From Varroa destructor (taxonomy: Eukaryota > Arthropoda > Arachnida > Mesostigmata > Varroidae), in NCBI RefSeq assembly GCF_002443255.2, contig NW_019211456.1, positions 19,701,557 through 19,765,556 on the forward strand: DNA of 64,000 nucleotides. Direction: 5' to 3'. Positions 24,681-36,770 of this stretch are shown piece after piece. The translations under genes and the position numbers were made by a program. Under the pieces are notes generated by a model, which saw nothing but the letters and a program-made list of their open reading frames with translations, did no database searches and had not been told where the DNA came from. Each line of letters opens with the position of its first letter. Positions within the stretch are counted from its first letter, which is position 1.

Positions 24681-24713
<33 letters not shown>
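24681..24713. repeat. (GA)16 microsatellite
   Basis: Sixteen uninterrupted GA units plus one G. The 140 bases before it are very A+T-rich. Confidence 0.97.
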
Positions 24714-24715
<2 letters not shown>

Positions 24716-27700
24716 GGAATAGGAAGTCGGGTTATCGTGATTTGGGACTTGGGAAATGTGGTCATCAGTTGTTCTTGTTTCACATTATCATCTGTTTCTA
24801 CAGCAACAATTGCATGAACGCACCGAGAGGCCTGCCTTGATCAAAAAAAAAAAACATTTCATCCGAACGCTCTTCCGTTCCGTATGCAAATTGCATGTTA
24901 TCAACGATGGCAAGATAATAGCAGGATAACCTCTACCAATTTACAGGACGACCTTTATCGATGCCGTGACGATATAGTAAGACTATCGAAACCTGCTTCT
25001 CTGGCGCGACATACGTTTTACTTTCTGTAAGCAGAAAATTAAATTATAAGTAATGCGTTAAGTGGATTGCTACCTGAGGACCATTTACCTTCTTAATAAA
25101 TCGCTAGTGACGAATGTTCGGCTGGCCGTTCCTTAATTTGACACACGCGGGTTTTTACACCCAATATACCCTATGCAATCCAAATATTTGATTTACCAAT
25201 ATGATGCTCTTAATCTTGATTTGCTCTAACCGACATTTTCCATATAATTAAACGTTTTAATTTCAATTAAACAGTAACCAGTGACGTTATAAAACTGATA
25301 TAAAAATTAATTGATACAAACTTCCAAGCCCTCGTAGTTTAGCAAACAATTTCTCTTTCTAATTCTACTCGCTGAGTGACGTCTCTTTTACATCAAAAGA
25401 AGTTTTTCCGATAAAGCCCAGATTGAGCTTGCGACTCGAATTATATTTGCTGTCATTATACATAGTTGCTAATGTTTAGCAGACTTAAACATTGATTTTT
25501 GGTATCTAGTAAGGCACAAACAAGTTACATGTTAAATGAAAACAAGGCCTAACAAGAGTTTTATTGTAAATTTGGAAATGCGTAAGGCCACCTCTGTCTA
25601 ATTGATCCCTAAAGAAACGATTGTAAATAGGCACATTTTTTCTGAATAGATGATTTAAAAATACCGCCATTCTGGACCCTTAACCTTGTCGTTTCTACGC
25701 TGCAAGCGAACGAGCACGTACCTTATGTATTTATACATGAGACGAATTTTTCTCTGTTTAATATGCATCTGTGATGGAGCACTAGCCCGTAGCATCGTTA
25801 AGTCAGAGTCAGGTTTTAGAAACGACTTTGGCGAGACTCCTTTGTCCTTGGTGTATTTTTTAAACACGATCATCCACACTACACCAGGGTCCGTCCATTA
25901 ATAGGCGGTCAGCGGTCATGTGTTCATACCTCGGTCGCACAAAATAGCACACCTCTATATACAGCTGGTGCTGTACTCTTTTATCTTTGTTAAAACGTAC
26001 TTGCTAGCAACATTGTCCGTAAGCGGCTGTTTCTCTTTTCTCGATGGAACCGAACCCATATAAGCCCTAGTACGCTTAGACGCTTGGCACTAATGCACGC
26101 AGAACAGTGTACACAATAGTTTCACTTGAAGCGGCACTTAAGCCTGAAGTTTATCAACCAACAGTTAAACTTCTGCGCCGGCCCTACATGTTATCAGCTG
26201 CCTCCTTTGAGACAAGGACTCATACATAATGGTCTCCTTCTGGCTTTCTACTTTCATCGTTATTATGCGGTTGTTGGTACAACCTAGTATTCTCGATAAC
26301 AGACACAACTGATGCGAAAAATGTGTAGAGCAGACGTCGCTTATTAAAGGTAGAGAACGAACACAGCTCAGCGTCGGGCCGCGTGCATTTCAACCCACTC
26401 AAAAAGCGTTACTAGATAAAAAGGTTTCAATGCGGATGCTACGAGAAGAGATATAGTTTACCTCACGCTTGCCCACGCAAGACTGTAAGTAGTCGTTCCT
26501 CTTTCCACGCACAGACTCAGAAACGCGTCCGGCTACACTGAATACCTACTCTCACGTAGCGTCGACGAAATTTTGCATGCACAAATCATGGCATTGAGTT
26601 CTCTGCTTGTGTTGAGGGGCCACCTTCCGCCGTGCAAGTGGCGCGCGACAGAGGAGGCAGACCCAGTTACGACCACTGCCGATATCACCAACCCATCTTT
26701 AATTTGATTGTCAGGGCGGACAACGATTCTTTTATCCACGGAAGTGACACCGCCCAGTTGTTACAACCATGAAACGTCATCGGAAAAGATGACAGAAGCA
26801 AGAAACTTTGCCATGTCTTTTAGCGCTTCCCAAGGTAAGAATGCCAAGAACAAGAACGATCTCACCTGTAATAGTCTACACAACACTAACACCGTGCGGA
26901 AAACACCCAAATCAGAACCGAAAACACGAGTATACATTGTGTGCATGTATGCGCTCACATAAATATTTGGATAAGTGGAAACTTGTCTGTAATAAGTGGA
27001 TGTTGACTGAAGATCAACCTACCTTTGTCAATCCTAATGATTCGCAGCTACGATGAATGCAGTATATTGAATTTTGCTCGTATCGAACGACGCTCACGTT
27101 TTACCTGTACAATTTTACCTACCATTTAAGTTCGTGTGCTCCAAGGGCGTGCCGTTTACTGAGTAAAGGATTTTAACATTTGCGCTACGTATCCCCCGGG
27201 TCACAAAAGCCCCGCGAGTTGTTTGCATGCAGTGTTCAAATTAGTAAAACTGCTTCTAATAAATTGGATATTGAAGTGTTATTTTTAGCATATAATTATC
27301 TTTTGACACGGCAGGTTTATTAGGCGAAAATAATTCTCCTATCGATCACTGCCACGTTTCGCTATAACTGCGTTGAGCTATGTAACTATATTCGTAGGGT
27401 CACAAAATCTGTGGTCTGAGCGTGCCTGAACCTGAGCCCCTTTGGCCTTGGAGAGACTTCTGCATATAATCAGTAAATCTGCTGTAAAAAAACTCTATTA
27501 TACGAGTTTTTAGAGAGATTTTAAATAATTATCAATAGGCTGTCTTCAGCTATCGCAGTGTACAAAAACAGAAATCTGGTGATTCTGACACTATCAAATG
27601 ACGCATGGTAATGGCATGCACACTCTGGCAAGTAGATTGTTTATGATAAAATATTTTGGCGATCCAATATGGAATCCGTGATTGCAGCTAGCAATGACTA

Positions 27701-28798
27701 GAACTTCTCAGTTAGTGCCCCGCAAAAAATTTTCTGTTGCACAAAGGAAAACATAGAATTATCGAGGGTTGCCGGGTATAGGGTGCTTGTGATCATTGTA
27801 TGGCCTTCTGTATCAGTACGCCTTAAGCTTGCTTTCGCTCCAGGTAGAACCACAGTGCATCAGCAGCATTAAAGCACTGATCTATTATTAAGATAGATAC
27901 AACGTCACAAAACAGATTTCGTTAGATCTTCGTTCAGCTTTGGGATACAATTATATTATTGGGTCGCTGACAGATAAGGGGTATTTTTGCCACCGCAGCG
28001 GCCATTCTCACCACGCCACATACGGACCTTGATGAATGGCGAACTATTGTCACTGGGTAAGGCTAAAGTCTTATTTGAAAAGAAAATCTTGGAAGAAGCT
28101 TTTCTTGACAGTATGATCGATATACCAGCAGTAGATAAACGACATTACTTGTTGGTGTAGCTTGAATATATACTGGTACATTATATATCAGTATCTCATA
28201 ACCGAAACTGCCAGACTGTGTTATATCTTAGCTTTTAAAGATAAGCCAATTAACTAAGTGTATATGTATGCTCATTTTAGAAAAATATAACCATTATGAG
28301 CCTAGCAGCGACGTATATTATCTTACACGAAACTTTTATTGCTATAAACTGTAATAAAATAATCTTGCCTTCTGAAGCGCTTACTAGGTATGTTCACTGG
28401 ACACATTCTGATATAGCCTAAACAGACCGCCTAACACATGCACTGATTGAAGATCCGAAGCAAAAGATTACGTTCAATTGAGATCGCGTCACAATTGCGG
28501 GGCAAATACCTCAAATTTCCTCAGTTCTAAGGAGTTTGAGAAACTTCTTTATTAGCACACGAACAATCTACTGTTTTTCTAGACTGAATGCGTGGAGGAA
28601 CTGATCAAGCAGACACGAAACACATAAATTTTTTGTCGTGTTCCAAACAATAAAAAAACCTTTTCCTTTATCTCCCTTATCGAGATTTATATCGCAATAT
28701 CATATCAGTCATTAAAATTCCGACGGGTTTGTATGTAAGAATAGTATACTGCTACCTAGCAGGTCTTCTGGCGTTTGCACTATTTTGAGAACATTAAG

Positions 28799-28801
<3 letters not shown>

Positions 28802-28844
<43 letters not shown>
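28802..28844. repeat. (AT)21 microsatellite
   Basis: A 43-base uninterrupted alternating AT run, among the longest in the window. Confidence 0.97.
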
Positions 28845-28846
<2 letters not shown>

Positions 28847-29076
28847 ACAATAACTCGACAGCTCTTAAACTTGTTTTATTTGTTTGATTTCTCGATGACT
28901 TGGCCTTAATTATACGCCATCTAAAATCTCAAGTGAAGCAAGGACCAAGTCTTCTATTTAGTTTAGGTTCTAATAGAATTTGAATAAAATCAGACATTGA
29001 AGATAAATATATACATTTATCGGTTAATAAATTGTTCAGATTAATTGGATAATCGAAACATTCGCTTTAGACATGT

Positions 29077-29125
29077 TAATTAAAAGCATTCTTAAACTTC
29101 TCATGATTAATTACACGGATAATTA
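29077..29125. promoter_or_regulatory. TAATTA (homeodomain-type) motif cluster, left
   Basis: Three TAATTA cores lie at 29077-29082, 29108-29113 and 29120-29125, with further TAAT cores just upstream. This is the core recognised by many homeodomain proteins. A+T richness alone makes such motifs common, so enhancer function is only a suggestion. Confidence 0.2.
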
Positions 29126-29144
29126 ACATAGATAACGTATATTG

Positions 29145-29170
29145 TATATATATATATATATTGTATATAT
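29145..29170. repeat. Short interrupted (TA)n tract
   Basis: A 17-base TA run is broken by TTG and then resumes. The unit ATTGTATATATA occurs twice, suggesting slippage. Confidence 0.8.
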
Positions 29171-29881
29171 AGCTAAACAGAGCACGTTCCAGTACGAGCT
29201 TAGCAGACGGCACGAAAAGGGTAGCCATTTCTAGCTCCTAGCACGAAGGGGAACAATAATGACCAAGACAGCACTTTGCTTCGATCATAACAACGTGGCG
29301 CAAGCTATTCTTACGAGGCTCACGGTCAATTATCGCCACAGGGAACCTTGAAGTTAACAGCTTCTTTGCTTCGAGCTAGTTGGGTATCTTCACATACAGC
29401 TGACTCATGAGTGGGTATAGGGGTTCAGTCAAAGGCACCTCTTAAGCCAGTATTTATAATTGAAAACAATTTATTAAGTAGAAAACAAGTTCGTAACAAT
29501 TAGTCAATTGTAAGGCTTACTAAGAGAAGCGGATTTAGCATTTTCATAATGAAAATAATACAAAGTTAAGGTTTAACCACATAACTGGAGCACAAGGGCT
29601 GTAAGCAAAAGTGCAAACAACAAATTATACTGGGATAAATAATTGTGCTGTAAACAGATTTTGTTACCCGGTAGGCAGACGACAAGTAATTAATAATTGG
29701 AGAGTAGTAAATTAGAAAAATATAAATAAAAAGAACCGTGAATTTATTGGTACCAGGTTTACATTTACTATGACAAAACGGATTTTTGATCGGGGAAACC
29801 ATGTTTAAAATCTGGCTGAGTTGTTATATGCGATACTGTGCAATTCTATGCAGAGCTTCTATGAAACCTAGAACTACCATA

Positions 29882-29981
29882 NNNNNNNNNNNNNNNNNNN
29901 NNNNNNNNNNNNNNNNNNNNNNNNNNNNNNNNNNNNNNNNNNNNNNNNNNNNNNNNNNNNNNNNNNNNNNNNNNNNNNNNN
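29882..29981. other. Assembly gap of 100 N
   Basis: There are exactly 100 consecutive N bases, the usual placeholder for a gap of unknown size between contigs. The true distance, and even the adjacency of the two flanks, should not be taken as known. Open frames that read across it are artefacts. Confidence 0.98.
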
Positions 29982-30433
29982 ATATGTATAATTGATCGTT
30001 CACGGGCTTAGAACATTTTCAGAGAACTTGCCATTCAATTTGCTATGCTGCCGATATCTCTATCTAAAATCCTGGTGCGCTTTCTGTGTGTGGTCTCCGA
30101 CATTTTGCCGGCGTTCAAAATGTAAATGTACATACATTAATTTTTTAAAACGGTTAGAGTTTCGATTAGTATCTGTTTATCAGGTCTTGAGCAACGCTTA
30201 GCGGCGGTACCGGACTTACTACTTGGAAGACTAATCTTGTAGCTCTACCTAGGGCATTCTAAATAAAAGTAATATATAGATATGTAGTAGATAAAGTTAA
30301 TACGATTGATCTTTCAATCAACAGCGGCAGTAACATATTCTTTTCTGTTTGCTAATTTAAAAATTGATCCAAGTTCTTGGTGGAGGACGATACCGCAAAG
30401 ACATCGATAATCTTTTTTCAATGTTATTTCATC

Positions 30434-30488
30434 TAATTATGTTTGATGACTAGATTAATTAAATTTTCATTAAGTAATTAGGTAATTA
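30434..30488. promoter_or_regulatory. TAATTA (homeodomain-type) motif cluster, right
   Basis: Four TAATTA cores within 55 bases (30434, 30456, 30475 and 30483), next to the (TA)17 repeat and across the assembly gap from the left cluster. Same caution about base composition. Confidence 0.2.
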
Positions 30489-30511
30489 ATAGATTCGTAT
30501 CGCCTCGGGTG

Positions 30512-30512
<1 letters not shown>

Positions 30513-30547
<35 letters not shown>
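30513..30547. repeat. (TA)17 microsatellite
   Basis: A 35-base uninterrupted TA run directly after the TAATTA-rich stretch. Confidence 0.97.
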
Positions 30548-30549
<2 letters not shown>

Positions 30550-30823
30550 CATTGAAAAACAGAAGTTTATTTAGATTACTGCTGATTTCCTTCAAAATTT
30601 GGAACTTTGATGCCATTAGAATATTTATATTTACTAGTGAATTGTCTTACGTACAACTAAATGAAACAGCAAGATGAGAGCATTTTTTATGTGGTCGTTG
30701 CCTATAGGAATAAACAGGGTCGTTTGGGTCACTGGAGCACACTTTATGCCCGATGACGAGGACATGGGACAGACTACGGAAAAACTGGTATACAACCCAG
30801 TGCGAAAACTGGGAAGAATGTAG

Positions 30824-31354
30824 ATGAAATTCTTATCGACATCGAGTCACTGCACAAAAATGATCTCCTGCGAAAAACAAAAGGGTCTATTTGTATTACA
30901 CGTGCAATTGCACAAATTGTCGAACTGCGACTTTTTGTTCTTGTTGTTTAATATCATCATACACCAGGCAGAATATTGCGTAAGTAATAGATTTTCTCGC
31001 AGCGACGATCACAAATTTTTAGTTGACCAACGACCGCCTTTATCAATTATTTACATTTTTTGGCGGATTATTCAAATGTTGTTCGCTGGGGATTTCGAAA
31101 CAAACATTGTGAGAATTAGACAAAATGTCTCAGATGAGATCCACAATCGAATTCCTCACATTATAAAGGTTATGGGAGCACCTTTCATTTGTTTCCATCC
31201 TGCAATGCATACATATCGATTTCGATATGGAAGGGAAATTTCCAGGTTACAACTGCTTGTCGTACACATTTATTTACTGCCCGTAAAGGGCGGTCAATGG
31301 GTAGTTAGGGGAACATTATTGTTCACATATATCATACATTTAGTAAATAATTAA
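30824..31354 (+). CDS. Unassigned open frame, 176 codons
   Basis: It has a true ATG start immediately after an in-frame TAG and ends in TAA. It is the longest uninterrupted frame after the MARCH-type gene. The translation has a hydrophobic stretch around residues 36-47, a mid-region with mixed charge (about 90-115) and a hydrophobic C-terminal third, but no zinc-binding, catalytic or repeat motif I recognise. With the window's composition, I would expect a frame this long by chance well under once in 64 kb, so it may be a real exon or an old coding fragment. It lies 842 bases right of the assembly gap. No polyadenylation or splice signals were decisive. Confidence 0.25.
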   Translation: MKFLSTSSHCTKMISCEKQKGLFVLHVQLHKLSNCDFLFLLFNIIIHQAEYCVSNRFSRSDDHKFLVDQRPPLSIIYIFWRIIQMLFAGDFETNIVRIRQNVSDEIHNRIPHIIKVMGAPFICFHPAMHTYRFRYGREISRLQLLVVHIYLLPVKGGQWVVRGTLLFTYIIHLVNN

Positions 31355-31651
31355 TCATTTAACATAATTGTGGGCCCCTTATACAGAAGTTCGTGGTACA
31401 AAAATTTTTAAATATGAATTCTTTATATTTAAGACTCTTTCTTCCTACAACGATAGTTCCTATTACGAAGAAAGCTACATGGTAATTATTATCTGCTTAC
31501 CAATTAAGACGAGAGCTTCTTGCGACATCAAGGGAATCCCGATAGAGAGGAAAACTTGATAAATTCAATAAGACGCTGTTACCTAGTATATGAAACAGAC
31601 TAAATGGGGAAAAGCTAACGAAATTCAATAAAGTGGCGTTATTATAACATA

Positions 31652-31668
31652 AAATAAATAAATAAATA
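31652..31668. repeat. (AAAT)4 microsatellite
   Basis: Four AAAT units plus one A. They lie just inside the second of two 60-base-spaced copies of the 10-base AAATTCAATA (31561 and 31621). Confidence 0.85.
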
Positions 31669-33845
31669 CAAAATACGACTAGTCTTTGAAACGGTTAAGG
31701 TAAGAACTCCAATTGTTAACTTTGGAACTATTTCTTTCTGTGAGATGACCTTTGATTTGAGTTGAGTTAATACCCCGTGACTTGCCTCGACAATGGGCGG
31801 AACCGTAGCAAGATTGGTGTCAGCTGCCGGTATTACAGACCGAGCGTGTTCGAATATAGTATATCAGCGACAAAATGTTTCATGTCTATGTTTCCAAAGG
31901 AAAAAAAGTATCTTCATAGTGGAAAGGGAATAAGATGAAGCCATTGTAAGGATGACACATATATGGAGGTTGCGTAACTACGAGCCCGAAGACGCGCATC
32001 TAATCCCTTCCATAGTTGCAAGATGCGAGGCACTGTAGGCTGAGGGCTGGTCAAAAAAAGACTTATGGATTTGAAGGGTGATCTACGACATAAACGACCT
32101 GGTACTACATGGATTTCTCCGTGATTTCGTGACACCCGTTTTTATGATCCGACTGCATCGAACCTGTTTTTCGTTGTTGACCTCATTCTAAGCAAACCAC
32201 GCATTTTTTTCGCACAAAGTTTCTTTAATAAATTGGTGACACCTTTATAGTGTATGTTTCCTACAGGTGATTGTTTTATATAGCCTTTTGTGAAGCAACA
32301 GATTTAGTTTTTGAAACTGAGGACCGCGTAACTCCGTTATGTATTGTTTCAGAAGATCAAGGCAGCATGCTTATGCACTCTACTGGTATCAAAGGTTTGA
32401 ATATTTTACGAAATGCCTTGTATAAGTCTACGATCAAACACTGCTTTCATTTAAACTAAAGAAATAACGGGAAATCTCGCATCATGGGAGTTCCCTGGGA
32501 TAAAATCCTCACGTATATTAAACATTGTGTAATTAAACGTGTACATTAAGTTCAGTCTATAATTTGTGTCACAGACAACCTTCAACGTCTCTTTTCTAAG
32601 TCTCACATTGTTTACAATCTTGATTATCTACTAATTGGATCTTTCCTAGTTGAATATTCTGCGAGACTTGATAACGAGTACCATCTATCATTGCTTGAAT
32701 AGGCTCCTTCATTTTTGATAACCTGTGCCAGCCTTTATTTCTGGGCCTTTAAAGTTATTTAGACAAAACCCAATCACGGCTCCTAAATAGTCGCGAACGA
32801 AGTCGATTGACAGCGGACAATAGTACATCAGCCTCCCATAGATGACGGTTACAATACAACGCAAACGTCTTATTCATTTTAGAAGGGGTTTTCATATTTT
32901 CGTGTCAACTCTACGGCAATTCCAAAACGATCTGGTGCCTATCCCCACATGATATGATCTAATTTCGAGTCACTTATTATTCAGCTTTCCTAACTGTTTT
33001 TTTCGATAATATACTCGCTATAATGACATTTGCATTAATAAAAAAGAACTCGTTCTTTAAGAGCAGCTGTAGGAAGAAGGGTGTACTTTCATCGTTTTTG
33101 ATCGTTTCTTACGATCAGAGGAGCGATGGCGGATTGCTTCTACGCCTCGTTCATTGCGTCAATTTCAGTTGCCCCTTAACGCCGCTTGCCTTTTAGCTGC
33201 CAACTAATATGATATCGTGATAGGGTTACGTTAACTGATTAAGCTGTACGCCCATACGCAAAGCGAGGGGCATCGTTCTGTCGCGAAAACGAACTGTACA
33301 AAATAGTAAGGCTACCTACGCAATCGCTAGGTCGAAATGCAGACACGTCAAGCAATGCGTAATACGAACCACTCGTGACTGCAATGCTTTCTGTGCATTA
33401 GAGGAGATAATCGTCATGCAATTGCTTAATAAACACATCTAAAGCCAAATTGCCATTTCAGCGGTGCTCTTTTCATTACGCTCGTTGTAAAACAAAGGCT
33501 AATTAACAAATATAACTAAAAGCTATTATGTGTTCCTCGTCACCTGGTTTATACCTCCTATGCTGTAAGTGTAAGGTTTTGGTAAGGAAGCGTGTGAATA
33601 CAATGCCCTCCGATACGTTCATCTATCAAGAGAAAAACTATAAATGATGGCTGACTGTCAAACCTTAGAACTGTTGGAACCGGAAGCAAAAGGCATCCTT
33701 AATAATACAATTAGGAAAAATTTGGTATTTTAGAATAACAATTTGACAACGATTAGATCAAAATTAGACAAAACCGCAGAGATAATACAAGGAATCATCA
33801 GAGTTGAAAAATTTTGCATCGGGTAAAACTATATATATATGAATA

Positions 33846-34181
33846 CTAAAATTCAACACTCATGCCAATGAATGTCCATACTATTACGGGGTCAGCTAAT
33901 AGCTCTGTATGTAAGTTGCACGTCACAGATAAAGGCCGCAGAAGTTTACAACCCAGTCCGATTCGTAGTCCGATTGTTATCTGTCGAGAGGAGAACGTTC
34001 CCGACATCATTTGCTTAATTTCTTCGTACGGCAGCCGCCATATAACGCTGCTACGACTGTTGCATGCCGCATTCAAACGCATTTTGAGTTTGCAAATTGA
34101 CTTACACACGCAGGATACCATTATTGTTGTCCTTGCTACGCTAGTCATCCTTCTTCGCTCAGAGCTGTCACCGTAGGACAC
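33846..34181 (-). other. Segment open on both strands, unassigned
   Basis: The minus strand is open for 111 codons (first codon GTG; first ATG at codon 12) and the plus strand for 104 codons from a true ATG at 33862. Neither translation matches a known family. Overlapping openness on both strands over 320 bases may mark a former exon or simply a stop-poor patch of slightly higher G+C. Confidence 0.12.
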
Positions 34182-35066
34182 ATTCCTTACGGCTTGTTAC
34201 GGTTCGAAACATGTAAGCGAGGTTGATCCTTGCTCTTGAACAGGTGCACATCAAGCGCGCCTCGTTTTGCGCGTCGCTTCTTCTAAACCACATAATGTTT
34301 GTATCATGCTAAGTCATTGTCCACAGGTCGCACTGGCATTGTTTTGAAAGCTTGAAAAATTACTGACTTCTTTGCTACTCTTGAGCTAGAGAAAAAAGCA
34401 CGACGGGCATCACTGAGATCGTGCGTGAGGTGGAAGGGAACTTATAGCGCTCGAAGGGGTGTTCCAAGACTGATTTCCGCCATTTAAATTTTCCACCCAC
34501 AAAAGATAGATAAATGACCATTTGCCGATTCTGAATATTGAGTGAACATGTGGCTGAGTTAGAGAGCGTAATGCATAGATAGGGTTTCGCTACTTAAATG
34601 CTTAGCCCAACCGTCAGATATCAGTATAAATACGGAAATAAACAATCTGGGTTCTATATACGGGTAACGATACCACTGACTAGCGCTTACCATTTGTTTT
34701 TCTCTACCTAGTTAATAAAAAAAATGAGACGTTTTTGCGCAAAGTCGTCAATGAAGATGAAAAGTACCGATTTGATTGTGAGTCCAAACGTAAAAACAGC
34801 CAATGTAATACAAGAGATGGTGATTTGTGGTCGGATGGCAAGGCTGTACATTTGACAAACGCAAACTGCCCGCTTTGACTTTTCCCTTTAGCAAGGAAAT
34901 CAATAAAAGCCGTATTGATTGACAAAAAACGACGTAAAGCGATAGTGAAGTCCAAATGGCAAAAATGACTCACAATACGATACACAACTTGCTCTCGCAA
35001 CGAAGTTTTACTGCTTCGACTTAGAGTGGATAATGCGTCTTTGGTTTACCGCCTGCTCAGATTCAT

Positions 35067-35092
35067 ATGTCGTGATCCCCGGATCACGACAT
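35067..35092. repeat. Perfect 12-bp inverted repeat with 2-nt spacer
   Basis: The left arm ATGTCGTGATCC (35067-35078) and right arm GGATCACGACAT (35081-35092) are exact complements separated by CC. Unlike the A+T fold-backs elsewhere, the arms are of mixed composition, so low complexity does not explain the symmetry. By a rough count, a match this long with so short a spacer is expected about 0.01 times in 64 kb. It could be a dimeric protein-binding site or the core of a former mobile element end. Confidence 0.8.
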
Positions 35093-35110
35093 CAGATCAA
35101 ATAAGCAATT

Positions 35111-35122
35111 CAAAATGGCGGC
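35111..35122 (+). promoter_or_regulatory. YY1/Pho-type motif CAAAATGGCGGC
   Basis: This is an exact match to the animal YY1 consensus CAARATGGCGGC, 18 bases downstream of the perfect inverted repeat. In animal genomes such motifs often sit at transcription starts and contain the start codon. Here the ATG (35115) opens a frame of only five codons, so a directly translated product is unlikely unless splicing intervenes. The following 120 bases are CpG-rich. Confidence 0.35.
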
Positions 35123-36282
35123 GATAATCTGAGTGTTGCTTGACGATCGGCCCACCTCTAAAACGTTGCGAGACCTATATGTTAGGTATTGACGGGCGAA
35201 AGTTACGAAAAGCGAGAATCCTGTCCCATTAAGATGCGTTCATTCTTCAAAGGCCGAGGGGCTTGAAGATAGATAGAAATAGGAAATTAAAATGCACACA
35301 TTCGAATTTAGCGAAGATTACGCTATTATTTGTTGATAACTCTTCGTTTATGTGAAAGAGGTATGTACAGCATGTTAAATGCTTTAAACACCGATATAAA
35401 TTCGAGTGGATGGGCTATTGAAACCCGGTACTTACTTTCATTCTAGGCCCGGGCCACGAAAGGTTCAATCCGATGAACAAATAGGGTTCGCCGCAAAAGC
35501 ATTAGTTTAGAATCGAAGGTTTATAGCGAAATAATACAGACTATAGGCGCTTGACATGATGAATGCCTGCTTCTATTCTCACTCAACCAGTAACGTGTTG
35601 CTGCGAGACTCTATTAGAGTAGGATATGCAGGATCAAATCGGCTTCGGTGATCCTATTTTAATGCTAGAATTAAAAATGTGACTATCGCTGGAGCCCCAT
35701 ATAAACCCGTAACGTCATTACCTAGCGCTGAAAAGAAGCTCTGTCAGTGAAAACTTTCGTTTCTATATAACCCCTGTGCTCATTTAGAGATAGAGTAAAT
35801 AGAACGCTTGACCCATACATCTCAATATGTGTGCAGCGCACCAGAAAAGTACTCATCGAACAACTACCTAAGAAGTTACTTTTCCACAACTCACAGCAGA
35901 CTCTGGGACGATAGATTTTCAGTTGCTCGAGCTGGTTGGCCCACACGTACGTCTATGGCTCTTCAATCCGCAAAGCTATTTGCTAAGAAGCATAACCAGA
36001 AAATAGAAAGGTACACACTACCAATGTTCCATACCCTAAAAATGAAAGAGCTACGACGATAATCGAGTGATTAGCTATGCAGCCCATATGTCAATAAACA
36101 AAACCAGGCTACTGCCCGTTAAAATCATCTTATTTAGAAAATATACCGTAAATAGCCCCACGGATTCGATTCGTTTTGGGTACACGCGTTATAGATTGTA
36201 AACAATAGGTAGCATTTGTTAGATGATCATTTCGGCCTAAACAACCGATACCGTCGTTTGATTTTTTTTACTATATGCACTA

Positions 36283-36343
36283 TTCACTTTAGTTGTTAAT
36301 ATTTTATTAATATAATAATAATAAAATATTTTATAAAAGTGAA
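36283..36343. repeat. Imperfect A+T-rich inverted repeat
   Basis: The left arm starts TTCACTTT (36283-36290) and contains ATATTTTATT. The right arm mirrors it with AATAAAATAT and ends AAAGTGAA (36336-36343). Outer and inner stems pair, with a mismatched stretch between them. It could be a remnant of a small fold-back element. No coding sequence or clear target duplication is visible. Confidence 0.5.
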
Positions 36344-36434
36344 ACTTTATAACTCACACGATTTGTGCATGCGGTCTGGCGTTCTGGCGCTGTCCATGCG
36401 TAAAAATCGATAACGTAAGTCAGTCTGCCTCTGA

Positions 36435-36770
36435 ATGTTTTTCATTCATTCATTTGCCTTAAACAAACACAACAGAAGGTTCGTTTTTTTTAGCATTAAA
36501 GAACGAGCAAAGTATTCTAGAAAGACTTCTATAAGGAAGTTGAAGAAGAACAGCAGAAAACCATCTTTGTGTCTGTTTATGCCGGTGAAGCTTATTAGGA
36601 GCGGGTACTTAGGTCTGATTAATCGTTCGGAAGTAGGTCAGCGTCAACAAGCGACCGTGCTCCTACTATATTATACGCGGTTATACCAATCAGCTTGTTT
36701 AGATTGTATGCCTATGAGTTTTTGTACGTTTGGACGTATGCTTTCATTAGTTAGAAGACACGAGTGTTAG
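36435..36770 (+). other. Unassigned 111-codon open frame, basic
   Basis: ATG start; residues 20-45 are rich in Lys and Arg, and the rest is neutral. No domain seen. Confidence 0.1.

Larger units (their letters stand above)
23086..29881. other. No identifiable gene
   Basis: A 108-codon plus-strand frame (23086-23412, starting at a non-ATG codon) is Phe/Leu/Tyr-rich, as expected from T-rich DNA. Otherwise only microsatellites, A+T-rich blocks (24.54-24.68 and 28.98-29.18 kb) and short frames are seen. Confidence 0.5.
31360..35060. other. Mostly featureless apart from the segment at 33.85-34.18 kb
   Basis: Short frames only. A 10-base word, AAATTCAATA, repeats at 31561 and 31621. Confidence 0.5.

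Noticed and set aside
29786..29995. Open frame spanning the assembly gap
   Set aside because: Half of it is N bases, so the continuity is artificial.
30824..31354. Internal AGDFETN in the orphan frame, also 2A-like at first glance
   Set aside because: It lacks NPGP and has no neighbouring retroelement domains; treated as coincidence.
35461..35471. B-box-like GGTTCAATCC suggesting a tRNA or SINE
   Set aside because: The flanking bases do not form a T-stem and there is no A-box upstream at tRNA spacing.
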